Of a stretch of DNA of 64,000 nucleotides, positions 46,659 through 55,753 are shown piece after piece; within the stretch, counting starts at the first letter, position 1, and each line of letters opens with the position of its first letter. Origin of the DNA: Mycolicibacter icosiumassiliensis (GTDB taxonomy: Bacteria; Actinomycetota; Actinomycetes; Mycobacteriales; Mycobacteriaceae); the NCBI RefSeq assembly GCF_900078685.2, contig NZ_LT546166.1, forward strand, positions 3,098,944 through 3,162,943, written 5' to 3'. The translations under genes and the position numbers were made by a program. The notes under the pieces were generated by a model, which saw only the letters and a program-made list of their open reading frames with translations, searched no databases and was not told the origin of the DNA.

Positions 46659-47288
46659 GTGACAGGTTCCCTCCCCATCGCCACCGTGATTGGCCTCAAC
46701 GCTCATCGCATCCGAACCGATTGCGGCGCAACGCTTGTCGAGGTTGCGGCGCTGGCCAATCGGGATGGTGCACGGTGGAATTCGTCGATGGTCTCGCGGA
46801 TTGAACGCGGCCGGTTTGACGCGACGATTCCCACCGTCCTGCTTATCGCCGACGCACTCGACGTGATTTCTCGTCGCGCTGGACGCCCCCCGGTGCGGAT
46901 CACTGACCTACTGGCGTCCGATGCACCCATGCAAGTGGCGACGAACGACGCTGAGGCTTATCGGGTGGAGGTCACGGTGGAGGCTGCGGACCTGATCCGG
47001 TTCCTCGGAGGCCAAACGGAGGCCGTCGAAGCCCTCGTGTTCAGCGGAGCCCTCGACCAAAGCCGGATCGCTGGCACCGACCACGAACAGCGGCTCGCGA
47101 AGTCACTGGGCATACCCGTGCGTGTCCTGCAGCATCTCGCTGGGCAGTTGTGGGGCCAGACCTTCGGTGAGGAGCGCGATGCCCGTGCCGGGGAGGATGC
47201 CAACGCGCAGAAACGCGGCCGGGTCACCCGCGAACTCAAGCAGGAGATCGTCGAGGCATACGAGGGCCAGCATGGCAACCATCAGTAA
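46659..47288 (+). CDS. XRE-family repressor of the element
   Basis: 209 residues from the GTG at 46,659, which fits a leaderless transcript from the adjacent -10 box. The N-terminal helix-turn-helix reads IRTDCGATLVEVAALANRDG, then SSMVSRIERGRFDATIPTVL. The C-terminal part holds VEVTVEAADLIRFLGGQT and a basic Arg/Lys-rich tail. It overlaps the integrase start by 17 bases, so the two are made together. It probably maintains integration by repressing the leftward operon. Confidence 0.75.
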   Translation: MTGSLPIATVIGLNAHRIRTDCGATLVEVAALANRDGARWNSSMVSRIERGRFDATIPTVLLIADALDVISRRAGRPPVRITDLLASDAPMQVATNDAEAYRVEVTVEAADLIRFLGGQTEAVEALVFSGALDQSRIAGTDHEQRLAKSLGIPVRVLQHLAGQLWGQTFGEERDARAGEDANAQKRGRVTRELKQEIVEAYEGQHGNHQ

Positions 47289-48408
47289 GTACCAAACCAA
47301 GGGCGGCACCACGCTTTACCGGGTCCGATACCGGACGCCAGACAAGGGCCAGACCGATAAGCGCGGCTTCACGACGAAGCGCGACGCGCAGGTGTTCGCC
47401 GAGCAGATCGAAGTTGATAAACGCCGCGGGGCCTATGTGGCACCGTCTGACGGCCGGGTGAAGTTCGGCGATCTGGCCCGTGAGTGGCTGGCCGCCAAGC
47501 ACAACCTCAAGCCGTCGACCCGTGCCCGCTACGAGATCACGCTGACGATCGCGCTCGCCCGCTTCCACCATGTAGCCATCGGGGATATCAGCCGGCCGAT
47601 GGTACGGACGCTGGTGGCTGATCTGGTGGCCGATGGTGCGGCGTCGTCGTCGGTACACAAGGCCGTGGGGTTGTTACGCCAGGTTCTCAAGGCGGCGGTG
47701 GCCGACAACCTGCTGGCGGTGAACGTCGTCGATGGCGTCGAACTGCCCGTCGTCAAGACGACCGAACAGCGTTACCTCAGTGCCGCCGAGCTGCACCGTG
47801 CGGCGCTGGCGGCCGGCGGGTACAAGGCGCTGGTGTACGTCCTGGGTAGCACCGGGTTGCGGTTCGGCGAGGCTGCCGAGCTTCGGTGGCGTGATGTGGA
47901 TGTGGACGGGCTACGGCTGCGCGTCTGTCGGTCGGTGACCTTCGTGGGCGGTAAGGCGGTCGTCGGCACGCCGAAGAACGGCAGGGAGCGCACAGTGGCT
48001 CTACCGGCTAGCGTGGCACGGCTGCTGACTCCGGGTGCCGCCGATGATCTGGTGTTCCCTGACTCGGCCGGCGGATGGATGCGGGCCAGCAATGTGCGGC
48101 GTCGGTGGTGGGCTAGGGCGCTGGCCGATGCCGGCCTACCGACTGACTTCAAGCTCCACGAGCTTCGGCACACGGCGGCCTCGCTGGCGATCCGGGCCGG
48201 GGCCAATATCAAGTCGCTTCAGAACATGCTCGGGCACGCCTCGGCGGGCCTGACTTTGGATCGCTACGGCCACCTGTATGAGTCCGATATTGACTCGGTA
48301 GGTCACGCCATTGATGAAGCGTTATCTGTAACTTGTGGGCACGGTGTGGGCACGGAGCCTGCCACCGGCCGCCGATTGCGCGCCGTTAATACCGCTGACC
48401 TGCATTAA
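47272..48408 (+). CDS. int: Tyrosine integrase
   Basis: 378 residues. An arm-binding domain lies at 1-60 and a SAM-like core-binding domain at about 62-150. The catalytic domain has R197 (TGLRFGEAAEL), K235, H296 and R299 (LHELRH), H322 (LGHAS) and nucleophile Y332 (DRYGHL), so all residues are present. The gene ends 3 bases before the right att core, the usual layout for tRNA integrases. Its 3' end contains the right arm sites (48,334-48,353). Confidence 0.92.
   Translation: MATISKYQTKGGTTLYRVRYRTPDKGQTDKRGFTTKRDAQVFAEQIEVDKRRGAYVAPSDGRVKFGDLAREWLAAKHNLKPSTRARYEITLTIALARFHHVAIGDISRPMVRTLVADLVADGAASSSVHKAVGLLRQVLKAAVADNLLAVNVVDGVELPVVKTTEQRYLSAAELHRAALAAGGYKALVYVLGSTGLRFGEAAELRWRDVDVDGLRLRVCRSVTFVGGKAVVGTPKNGRERTVALPASVARLLTPGAADDLVFPDSAGGWMRASNVRRRWWARALADAGLPTDFKLHELRHTAASLAIRAGANIKSLQNMLGHASAGLTLDRYGHLYESDIDSVGHAIDEALSVTCGHGVGTEPATGRRLRAVNTADLH
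48321..48355 (+). repeat. Integrase arm-type sites, right
   Basis: GTTATCTGT is followed by TGTGGGCAC at 48,334 and 48,345, 11 bases apart, inside the integrase 3' end. It matches the left site at 38,346-38,380 in sequence, order and orientation. Confidence 0.65.
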
Positions 48409-48411
48409 CAC

Positions 48412-48459
48412 TGGTGGGCGCGGACGGTTTCGAACCGCCGACCGCTGGTGTGTAAAACC
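48412..48459. repeat. Right attachment site (attR core)
   Basis: The 48-base segment shared with attL forms the 3' half of the intact tRNA-Val gene. The element therefore restores a functional tRNA upon integration. Confidence 0.88.
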
Positions 48460-48486
48460 AGAGCTCTACCACTGAGCTACGCGCCC
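48412..48486 (-). tRNA. tRNA-Val (anticodon UAC)
   Basis: 75 bases with encoded CCA. The acceptor stem is GGGCGCG/CGCGCCC, the D-arm contains GCTCAGTGGTAGAGC, and the anticodon stem CTGGT/ACCAG encloses loop TTTACAC, so the anticodon is TAC. The T-loop reads TTCGAAA. It serves as the integration site of the element. Confidence 0.95.
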
Positions 48487-48529
48487 CTGCCTCGGGCAGG
48501 TTACCCGGACCAGTACCCCAGGCCCAAAA

Positions 48530-48592
48530 CCGCGAGATCGGGCTCACGCAGCAGAAGTTCGAGTGACTCCCTGCGTGAGCCCGATTTCGCGG
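48530..48592. terminator. 22-bp-stem hairpin between ahpE and tRNA-Val
   Basis: Arms at 48,530-48,551 and 48,571-48,592 are complementary over 22 bases with one mismatch and a 19-base loop. It lies 17 bases beyond the ahpE stop on the minus strand, the right place for its terminator. Confidence 0.75.
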
Positions 48593-48609
48593 CCAAAGGT
48601 GGCCAAGGG

Positions 48610-49071
48610 TCAGGACTTCAGCGCGCCCAGGGCGTCGAGCCAGAGCTGCTGGTCGCGCGCCTCACCGGGCTGCTTCATCTCGGCGAACCGGATGATGCCG
48701 GACTTGTCGATGACGAACGTGCCGCGGTTGGGAAAGCCGGTGTCGGAGTTGAACACCCCGTAGGCCTCGCTGACGGCGCCGTGCGGCCAGAAATCGGAGA
48801 GCACCGGGAACAGGAACCCGCTCTCGGTCGCCCAGATCTTGTGGGTGGGCGGCGGGCCCACCGAGATCGCCAGCGCCACGCTGTCGTCATTGACGTAGCG
48901 GGGCAGCTGGTCGCGCAGCTGATCCAGCTCGCCCTGGCAGATGCCGGTGAAGGCCAGCGGGAAGAACACCAGCAGAACGTTCCTCTGACCGCGAAAATCG
49001 CTCAGCGTCACCGGCTGCTGGTTTTGGTCCTTGAGGGTGAAGTCCGGGGCCTGCGCGCCGACCTGCAGCAT
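48610..49071 (-). CDS. ahpE: 1-Cys peroxiredoxin AhpE
   Basis: 153 residues. The peroxidatic cysteine is C45 in FPLAFTGICQGEL, with the Thr/Arg peroxiredoxin environment. It reduces peroxides and peroxynitrite. The ATG at 49,071 overlaps the stop of the upstream DUF3052 gene by one base and gives the same length as M. tuberculosis AhpE; a TTG one codon earlier is also possible. Confidence 0.94.
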   Translation of the reverse strand: MLQVGAQAPDFTLKDQNQQPVTLSDFRGQRNVLLVFFPLAFTGICQGELDQLRDQLPRYVNDDSVALAISVGPPPTHKIWATESGFLFPVLSDFWPHGAVSEAYGVFNSDTGFPNRGTFVIDKSGIIRFAEMKQPGEARDQQLWLDALGALKS

Positions 49072-49496
49072 CAACGCTTCCCGGTGCGGGACTTGGGCTG
49101 CACCAGGCGACTGGCACTCCAGTCCCCCAGGTTGACCGACGACGTCGGCATCAGGCCGGCCGTCGGCGCCGCCTCGGCGATCTCGGCGGGCTGCACATGG
49201 CCGGATCGGCCGGTCTTGGGTGTCAATACCCAGATCACCCCGTCGTCAGCCAAGGCGGTGATCGCATCCATCAGGGTGTCCACCAAGTCACCATCGCCGT
49301 CGCGCCACCACAGCAGCACGACGTCAACCACCTCATCGGTGTCCTCGTCGAGCAGTTCGCTGCCGGCGGCTTCTTCGACGTCGACACGGATGTCGTCGTC
49401 GGCGTCCTCGTCCCAGCCGAACTCCTGGACCAACTGCTTGCTCTCGATGCCCAGTTTGCGGGCGAAGCTCGGGGCGTCGTTATCCGCCGCGACCAC
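49071..49496 (-). CDS. DUF3052 protein (Rv2239c-like)
   Basis: 141 residues. KLGIESKQLVQEFGWDEDADDD is followed by acidic stretches and VDVVLLWWRDGDGDL. It is conserved in actinobacteria next to ahpE, with which it is translationally coupled. It starts at the ATG at 49,496 after AAGGAGG. Its function is unknown. Confidence 0.88.
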   Translation of the reverse strand: MVAADNDAPSFARKLGIESKQLVQEFGWDEDADDDIRVDVEEAAGSELLDEDTDEVVDVVLLWWRDGDGDLVDTLMDAITALADDGVIWVLTPKTGRSGHVQPAEIAEAAPTAGLMPTSSVNLGDWSASRLVQPKSRTGKR

Positions 49497-49577
49497 CGTG
49501 CGACCTCCTTAGATCCTCAGCGCTTGTGATGTGAATCATCGTTGCACAGCTCGCCGTGCTGGGCGGGGTGAGCGGGC

Positions 49578-50165
49578 TCAGAAGGCTTTGCACAACTGCA
49601 TCCCCTTGTCCCGAGCCCGGTTCAGTTCATCCTTGCGGGCGTTGTACACCGGTACCGGCGCCTTGGATGAAATCGCGGTTGCCACGCCGCGCGCGGCCTG
49701 CGCATAGGTGTTGAACGCGTCCGTCAGGTCCGGCGACAACTTCTCGTTGATCGCCGCGACAACCTCGTCGGCACTGTGGTTGAGTGCCTCCACCGCGGGC
49801 CCGGCGGTGCCGGAGATATCCCCGCCCTTGTTGAACGCCTCGACGTACTTGTTCACCACGTCGACGGCGTCGCTGCTGCTCGAGGCGAACCGGCCGCACG
49901 CGCCGCGGACCGCCTGAGTGGTCATCGACTGCTGACGCTGGGTCTCACGAATGCTCGAGGTGGCTTCCGAGGCCGACACCGACGCCGACACCGAGGAGCG
50001 GTAGGCCGGGGCTTCGGAGGTGTCCGCCTCCGGGGTGCCACCGATGATGCTGGTACAGCCGACGACCCCCATCGCCAACGCCGCCACCACTCCGGCCACC
50101 GACGCGCCTACCCGAGCGTGTCGCCGCGTCTGGGCGCGCGAGGCAGTCAGCCGTCGGGTCAGCAC
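49578..50165 (-). CDS. Putative lipoprotein (Rv2240c-like)
   Basis: 195 residues. Basic N-terminus (TRRLTASRAQTRRHAR), hydrophobic segment VGASVAGVVAALAMGVV, then GCTS, a plausible lipobox. The mature part is helical with SATEA-type low complexity followed by VDVVNKYVEAFNKG. It is probably a surface lipoprotein of unknown role. It is divergent from aceE. Confidence 0.8.
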   Translation of the reverse strand: MLTRRLTASRAQTRRHARVGASVAGVVAALAMGVVGCTSIIGGTPEADTSEAPAYRSSVSASVSASEATSSIRETQRQQSMTTQAVRGACGRFASSSSDAVDVVNKYVEAFNKGGDISGTAGPAVEALNHSADEVVAAINEKLSPDLTDAFNTYAQAARGVATAISSKAPVPVYNARKDELNRARDKGMQLCKAF

Positions 50166-50352
50166 AACTTGAAACGTTACCGCGTACCCGCCACCAGGCC
50201 GAGATCAGCCCACCCTGCGGCACGCGCCCACCGCCGGTCAGGTGTCCGGTGGGGCAGGATAGAAAAGACGAGACCGGCGAATCGATCGGTCGGTGTCGTC
50301 CTGGCCACAAGCCGGGAGGCACATCTTGTCCTCCGAACCAAGGAGCAATGCG

Positions 50353-53142
50353 TTGACCACTGAGGCCGTACATCAGGATCTGGCCAAAAAGCCAAGCAGC
50401 ACAACCGAATCCGATCGGGTCCGGGTGATCCGCGAGGGGGTGGCGTCCTACCTCCCCGACATCGACTCCGACGAGACAACCGAGTGGCTGGAGTCCTTCG
50501 ACGAACTGCTGGCCCGGTCCGGTCCGGCTCGCGCCCGCTACCTGATGTTGCGACTGCTCGAACGCGCCGGCGAACAGCGAGTAGCGATCCCGGCGCTCAC
50601 CTCCACCGACTACGTCAACACCATCCCGACCGAGTTGGAACCCTGGTTCCCCGGCGACGAGGAAACCGAACGCCGCTACCGCAGCTGGATCCGCTGGAAC
50701 GCCGCGGTGATGGTGCACCGCGCGCAGCGGCCTGGGGTGGGGGTCGGCGGCCATATTTCGACCTACGCGTCATCCTCGACGCTCTACGAAGTCGGGTTTA
50801 ACCACTTCTTTCGCGGCAAAGACCACCCCGGCGGCGGCGACCAGGTGTTCATCCAGGGCCACGCCTCCCCCGGCATTTACGCGCGCGCCTTCCTGGAAGG
50901 TCGGCTGAGCACCCATGATCTCGACGGCTTCCGTCAGGAGCACAGCCACCCCGGCGGCGGCCTGCCGTCCTACCCGCATCCGCGACTGAAGCCCGACTTC
51001 TGGGAGTTCCCCACGGTGTCGATGGGCCTGGGCCCGATGAACGCCATCTACCAGGCCCGGTTCAACCACTACCTGCATGACCGCGGCATCCGCGACACCT
51101 CCGATCAGCACGTGTGGTGCTTTTTGGGCGACGGCGAGATGGACGAGCCGGAGAGCCGCGGCCTGCTGCACGTCGGGGCGCTGGAGGGCCTGGACAACCT
51201 GACGTTCGTGGTCAACTGCAACCTGCAGCGCCTGGACGGCCCGGTGCGCGGCAACGGCAAGATCATTCAGGAACTGGAATCGTTCTTCCGCGGCGCGGGC
51301 TGGAACGTGATCAAGGTGGTGTGGGGCCGCGAATGGGATGCCCTGCTGCACGCCGACCGGGACGGCGCCCTGGTCAACCTGATGAACGTCACCCCCGACG
51401 GCGATTACCAGACCTACAAGGCCAATGACGGCGGCTACGTGCGAGAGCACTTCTTCGGCCGCGACCCGCGCACCAAGGCGCTGGTGGAGAATCTGTCCGA
51501 TCAGGACATCTGGCACCTCAAGCGTGGCGGGCACGACTACCGCAAGGTCCATGCCGCCTACCGCGCGGCCGTCGAGCACAAGGGCCAGCCGACGGTGATC
51601 CTGGCCAAGACCATCAAGGGCTACAGCCTGGGCAGCTACTTCGCCGGCCGTAACGCCACCCACCAGATGAAGAAGTTCCGGCTGCAGGACCTCAAGGACT
51701 TCCGCGACGAGATGCGGATTCCGATCCCGGACTCCGAACTGGAGGAGAACCCGTACCTGCCGCCGTACTACCACCCCGGCGAGCAGGCACCCGAGATCCG
51801 CTACCTGCTGGACCGGCGGCGCGCCCTGGGCGGCTTCGTGCCGCACCGCCGCACCCAGGCCAAAGCGTTGGAACTGCCGGGCTCGCAGGCCTACGCGGCG
51901 GTCAAGAAGGGGTCCGGCACCCAGGAGGTGGCCACCACCATGGCCACCGTGCGGGTGTTCAAAGAGTTGTTGCGGGACAAGCAGTTAGGTCCGCGATTGG
52001 TGCCGATCATCCCCGATGAGGCCCGCACATTCGGGATGGACTCGTGGTTCCCGTCGTTGAAGATCTACAACCGCAACGGCCAGCTCTACACCTCGGTGGA
52101 TGCCGACCTGATGCTGGCCTACAAGGAAAGCGAAATCGGCCAGATCCTGCACGAGGGCATCAACGAAGCCGGTTCGACGGCCTCGTTCACCGCGGTCGGG
52201 ACGTCGTATGCCACCCATGACGAGCCGATGGTCCCGATCTACATCTTCTATTCGATGTTCGGCTTCCAGCGCACCGGCGACGGCCTGTGGGCGGCTGCCG
52301 ATCAGATGGCCCGCGGTTTCGTCCTGGGCGCCACCGCGGGACGCACCACCCTGACCGGTGAGGGTCTGCAGCACGCCGACGGGCACTCGCTGCTGTTGGC
52401 CAGCACCAACCCCGCGGTGGTCTCCTACGATCCGGCGTTCGCCTACGAGGTCGCCCACATCATCGAAAGCGGCCTGGCACGGATGTACGGCCCGAACCCG
52501 GAGAACGTGTACTTCTACGTCACGCTCTACAACGAGCCCTACGTGCAGCCAGCCGAACCCGACGGTTTTGAACCCGAGGGACTGCTGCGCGGCATCTACC
52601 GCTTGCGCAAGGCCGCCGAACCCCGGTCGCACACCGCGCAGATCCTGGCGTCGGGGGTGGCGGTGCCCGAGGCACTGCGGGCCGCCGACCTGTTGGCGGC
52701 CGACTGGGATGTGGCCGCCGACGTGTGGTCGGTGACCAGCTGGGGTGAGCTCAACCGGGACGGGGTGGCCATCGAACGCGAACGGCTGCGTCACCCGGAG
52801 CGCCCGGCCGCGGTGCCGTATGTGACGCGGGCGCTGGCGGATGCCACCGGCCCGGTCGTTGCGGTGTCGGACTGGATGCGTGCGGTGCCCGAGCAGATCC
52901 GGCCGTGGGTGCCCGGCAACTACGTCACCCTGGGCACCGACGGGTTCGGGTTCTCCGACACCCGTCCGGCCGCGCGGCGCTACTTCAACACCGACGCCGA
53001 GTCGGTGGTGGTCGCGGTGCTGGCCGCGCTGGCCCGCGACGGCGCCATCGACGCGTCGGTCCCGGTCAACGCGGCGACGCGGTACCAGATCGACGACGTG
53101 TTGGCCGCCCCCGAGCAGACGTCGGATTCCGGCGTCGCATAG
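50353..53142 (+). CDS. aceE: Pyruvate dehydrogenase E1 component
   Basis: 929 residues, homodimeric-type E1. The thiamine diphosphate motif is [14 protein letters not shown], later followed by [17 protein letters not shown]. It decarboxylates pyruvate and acetylates E2 (DlaT). The start is a TTG at 50,353: AAGGAG at 50,340-50,345 is spaced 7 bases from it, and the family N-terminus matches. An ATG at 50,348 gives only ATG-CGT-TGA, whose stop overlaps the TTG. The partner dlaT in this window is truncated, so E1 may lack its usual E2. Confidence 0.95.
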   Translation: MTTEAVHQDLAKKPSSTTESDRVRVIREGVASYLPDIDSDETTEWLESFDELLARSGPARARYLMLRLLERAGEQRVAIPALTSTDYVNTIPTELEPWFPGDEETERRYRSWIRWNAAVMVHRAQRPGVGVGGHISTYASSSTLYEVGFNHFFRGKDHPGGGDQVFIQGHASPGIYARAFLEGRLSTHDLDGFRQEHSHPGGGLPSYPHPRLKPDFWEFPTVSMGLGPMNAIYQARFNHYLHDRGIRDTSDQHVWCFLGDGEMDEPESRGLLHVGALEGLDNLTFVVNCNLQRLDGPVRGNGKIIQELESFFRGAGWNVIKVVWGREWDALLHADRDGALVNLMNVTPDGDYQTYKANDGGYVREHFFGRDPRTKALVENLSDQDIWHLKRGGHDYRKVHAAYRAAVEHKGQPTVILAKTIKGYSLGSYFAGRNATHQMKKFRLQDLKDFRDEMRIPIPDSELEENPYLPPYYHPGEQAPEIRYLLDRRRALGGFVPHRRTQAKALELPGSQAYAAVKKGSGTQEVATTMATVRVFKELLRDKQLGPRLVPIIPDEARTFGMDSWFPSLKIYNRNGQLYTSVDADLMLAYKESEIGQILHEGINEAGSTASFTAVGTSYATHDEPMVPIYIFYSMFGFQRTGDGLWAAADQMARGFVLGATAGRTTLTGEGLQHADGHSLLLASTNPAVVSYDPAFAYEVAHIIESGLARMYGPNPENVYFYVTLYNEPYVQPAEPDGFEPEGLLRGIYRLRKAAEPRSHTAQILASGVAVPEALRAADLLAADWDVAADVWSVTSWGELNRDGVAIERERLRHPERPAAVPYVTRALADATGPVVAVSDWMRAVPEQIRPWVPGNYVTLGTDGFGFSDTRPAARRYFNTDAESVVVAVLAALARDGAIDASVPVNAATRYQIDDVLAAPEQTSDSGVA

Positions 53143-53153
53143 CCAGCCCCGTG

Positions 53154-53202
53154 GATTTCGGCGCGATAGTTCCCGCTGAGCGGGAATTATCGCGCCCAAA
53201 TC
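53154..53202. terminator. Long inverted repeat after aceE
   Basis: Arms of 24 bases (GATTTCGGCGCGATAGTTCC and on; complementary to the segment ending CGCGCCCAAATC), with two mismatches and a one-base centre. It lies 11 bases after the aceE stop and before mabR. It could terminate transcription from either strand. Confidence 0.65.
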
Positions 53203-53249
53203 GCGGCTTGTTGTTACTTGTGACCAGAAATCAGGCGTAGCTTTTAGAA

Positions 53250-54569
53250 ATGGTCGACAACAGCCCGGCGGCCCCGGTCCTGCCGCGGTCGACGCTGGAC
53301 CTGCTCAGCACCGTCCCGGACACCCTGCTGCGCAGGCTCAAGCACTACTCGGGCCGGCTGGCCACCGAAGCGGTGTCGATGATGGGTGACCGGTTGCCGT
53401 TCTTCGCCGACCTGGAGGCCTCCCAGCGCGCCAGCGTGGCACTGGTGGTGCAGACGGCGGTGGTCAACTTCGCCGAGTGGATGCACGACCCGCACGGCAA
53501 CGTCAGCCACACCGCGCAGGCGTTCGAGTTGGTACCCCAGGAGCTGACCCGCCACATCGCACTGCGGCACACCGTGGACATGGTGCGGGTCACGATGGAG
53601 TTCTTCGAGGAGGTCGTGCCGCTGCTGGCTCGCTCCGAGGAGCAGGTGACCGCGCTGACGGTGGGCATCCTCAAGTACAGCCGGGATCTGGCGTTCACCG
53701 CCGCCTCCGCCTACGCCGACGCCGCGGAGGCCCGAGGCACCTGGGACTCTCGGATGGAGGCCAGCGTGGTGGACGCCGTGGTCCGCGGTGACACCGGTCC
53801 GGAGTTGTTGAGCCGCGCGGCCGCGCTGAACTGGGACACCACCGCCCCGGCCACCGTGGTGGTGGGCACCGCACCACCGGGACCGGACGCCTTCGCCGGA
53901 CAGAAAGCCAGCCAAGACGTCCGCGATGTCGCCGAACGCCACGGCCGGGCGGCCCTGACCGACGTGCACGGCACCTGGCTGGTGGCGATCGTGTCGGGCC
54001 CGCTGACGCCCACGCAGAAGTTCTTCGCCGACCTGCTCGGCGCGTTCTCCGACGGTCCAGTGGTGATCGGACCGACGGCGCCGACCTTGACCGCCGCCTA
54101 TCACAGTGCCAGCGAGGCGATCTCGGGGATGAACGCCGTCGTGGGCTGGACCGGTGCACCGCGACCGGTGCTGGCTCGCGAGCTGCTTCCGGAGCGGGCA
54201 CTGATCGGCGATACGTCGGCGATCGCGGCCTTGCACACCGACGTGATGCGGCCGCTGGCCGAGGCCGGGCCGACGCTCACCGAGACACTGGACGCCTATT
54301 TGGACTGTGGCGGCGCGATCGAGGCCTGCGCCCGCAAGTTGTTCGTTCATCCAAACACCGTCCGCTACCGGCTCAAGCGGATCGCCGACTTCACCGGACG
54401 CGATCCGGCCGTGCCGCGTGACGCCTATGTCCTGCGGGTTGCCGCCACGGTCGGGCGGCTGGCCAACCAAGCGCAGCAAGCCAGTTTCAGTAGTGCCAAC
54501 GTGGCCTATGCCGCCGCGCCGATGCCCTCCACCGGCCCCGATGACCCTCAGGTCAACCCGGCGGAATGA
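53250..54569 (+). CDS. mabR: Mycolic acid biosynthesis regulator (PucR/CdaR type)
   Basis: 439 residues, homologous to Rv2242. The N-terminal part is a CdaR/GGDEF-like sensory region. The C-terminal PucR helix-turn-helix reads YLDCGGAIEACARKLFVHPN, then TVRYRLKRIADFTGRDP. MabR binds the FAS-II promoter and responds to long-chain acyl-CoA in mycobacteria. It lies directly upstream of fabD with a 179-base gap that contains the likely binding repeat. Confidence 0.88.
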   Translation: MVDNSPAAPVLPRSTLDLLSTVPDTLLRRLKHYSGRLATEAVSMMGDRLPFFADLEASQRASVALVVQTAVVNFAEWMHDPHGNVSHTAQAFELVPQELTRHIALRHTVDMVRVTMEFFEEVVPLLARSEEQVTALTVGILKYSRDLAFTAASAYADAAEARGTWDSRMEASVVDAVVRGDTGPELLSRAAALNWDTTAPATVVVGTAPPGPDAFAGQKASQDVRDVAERHGRAALTDVHGTWLVAIVSGPLTPTQKFFADLLGAFSDGPVVIGPTAPTLTAAYHSASEAISGMNAVVGWTGAPRPVLARELLPERALIGDTSAIAALHTDVMRPLAEAGPTLTETLDAYLDCGGAIEACARKLFVHPNTVRYRLKRIADFTGRDPAVPRDAYVLRVAATVGRLANQAQQASFSSANVAYAAAPMPSTGPDDPQVNPAE

Positions 54570-54661
54570 CCCGCCGGGGCGTACCCCGGGCATGTACAGA
54601 TGCACACCAGCAGCGAACACTTGTCGCAGTTCGGTATCGAACACGTCGCATAGAACGGCAG

Positions 54662-54682
54662 TTTTGTAGGGTCTCCACAAAA
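54662..54682. promoter_or_regulatory. Inverted repeat TTTTGT-N9-ACAAAA upstream of fabD
   Basis: A perfect 6-base inverted repeat 67 bases before the fabD start, in an AT-rich stretch followed by a possible -10 box (TAATCT). From memory, MabR of mycobacteria binds a repeat of this form at the FAS-II promoter. Confidence 0.7.
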
Positions 54683-54748
54683 ACATAAGACAATGTTCAT
54701 AATCTAGGACATCCTGCAAACCGCTCTTCACAATGTTCTCTTAAAGAC

Positions 54749-55672
54749 GTGATTGCGTTGCTCGCTCCCGGACAGGGATCTCAGACCCCCGGCATGCTGT
54801 CGCCGTGGCTGGAGGCGCCCGGCGCCGATGCCGCGCGCGAGCAGTTGGCCGCCTGGTCGGAGATCAGTGGTCTGGACCTGATCGCACTGGGCACCACCGC
54901 GACGGCCGAGGAGATCACCGACACCGCGGTCACCCAGCCGCTGGTGGTGGCGGCGACCCTGCTGGCGTACGCCGAGCTGGTCAAGCGGCGCAACGGCTCG
55001 GTGAGCGGCAGCGATGTCATCGTGGCCGGCCATTCCGTCGGTGAGATCGCGGCCTACGCGATCGCCGGCGTCATCTCCGCCGACGACGCCGTCATGCTGG
55101 CCGCCACCCGCGGCCGCGAGATGGCCAAGGCCTGCGCACTTGAGCCGACCGGCATGGCTGCGCTGCTCGGCGGCGACGAGGCCGAGGTGCTGGCCCGCCT
55201 CGAGCAACTCGACCTGACCCCGGCCAACCGCAACGCTGTCGGCCAGATCGTGGCGGCCGGTCCGTTGCACGCGCTGGACAAGCTCGCCGAAGACCCGCCC
55301 GCCAAGGCCCGGGTCCGCAAGCTGGCCACCGCCGGGGCGTTCCACACCCAGTACATGGCACCGGCGCTGGAGGCTTACGCCGCCGCAGCCGGGCAGGTGA
55401 GCACGTCTGAGCCCACCGCTACCCTGTTGTCCAACCGCGACGGGCAGCCGGTGACATCGGCGGCTCAGGCGTTGGAGCACCTGGTTGCGCAACTGACCCG
55501 GCCGGTGCGCTGGGACTTGTGCACCGAGACGCTCCGCGCCCGCGAGGTCACGGCGATCGTGGAGTTCCCGCCCGCCGGTACCCTGGCCGGCATTGCCAAA
55601 CGCGAACTTCGGGGGACCCCGACGCACGCCGTCAAATCTCCCGCGGATCTGGACGGGCTGCCCGAGTTCTAA
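54749..55672 (+). CDS. fabD: Malonyl-CoA:ACP transacylase
   Basis: 307 residues. LAPGQGSQTPGML lies at the N-terminus, the nucleophile S96 is in VAGHSVGEIAAYA, and GAFHTQYMAPA holds the later histidine. It loads malonyl groups onto AcpM for FAS-II elongation. The GTG at 54,749 has no clear ribosome site. It is the first gene of the FAS-II operon. Confidence 0.95.
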   Translation: MIALLAPGQGSQTPGMLSPWLEAPGADAAREQLAAWSEISGLDLIALGTTATAEEITDTAVTQPLVVAATLLAYAELVKRRNGSVSGSDVIVAGHSVGEIAAYAIAGVISADDAVMLAATRGREMAKACALEPTGMAALLGGDEAEVLARLEQLDLTPANRNAVGQIVAAGPLHALDKLAEDPPAKARVRKLATAGAFHTQYMAPALEAYAAAAGQVSTSEPTATLLSNRDGQPVTSAAQALEHLVAQLTRPVRWDLCTETLRAREVTAIVEFPPAGTLAGIAKRELRGTPTHAVKSPADLDGLPEF

Positions 55673-55753
55673 CGCCCGCTTCCAAACCTGCACAACCAGA
55701 TACCCAGTAATACCCCCGCACACCCCGTGCGGATCCAACCGAAGGGAAACACA

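Larger units (their letters stand above)
38227..48459. mobile_element. 10.2-kb integrative element in tRNA-Val, tail-less phage satellite type
   Basis: Bounded by 48-bp direct repeats of the tRNA-Val 3' half. A rightward repressor-integrase pair sits at the right end. A leftward operon encodes, in order, excisionase-like protein, replication ATPase, small proteins, HNH, large terminase, portal, MuF-like protein, scaffold, major capsid and connector. No tail, tape-measure, lysin, holin, small terminase or prohead protease gene is seen. The size and content resemble the phiRv1/phiRv2 prophage-like elements of M. tuberculosis and, in logic, capsid-forming phage-inducible islands that borrow helper tails. 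Confidence 0.88.

Noticed and set aside
48530..48592. Inverted repeat near attR as an insertion-sequence end
   Set aside because: It lies outside the att core, has no matching copy at the left end, and is placed as the ahpE terminator.
53154..53202. aceE-mabR inverted repeat as a regulatory operator
   Set aside because: Arms are 24 bases with almost no loop and lie directly after a stop codon, which fits a terminator or repeat better.
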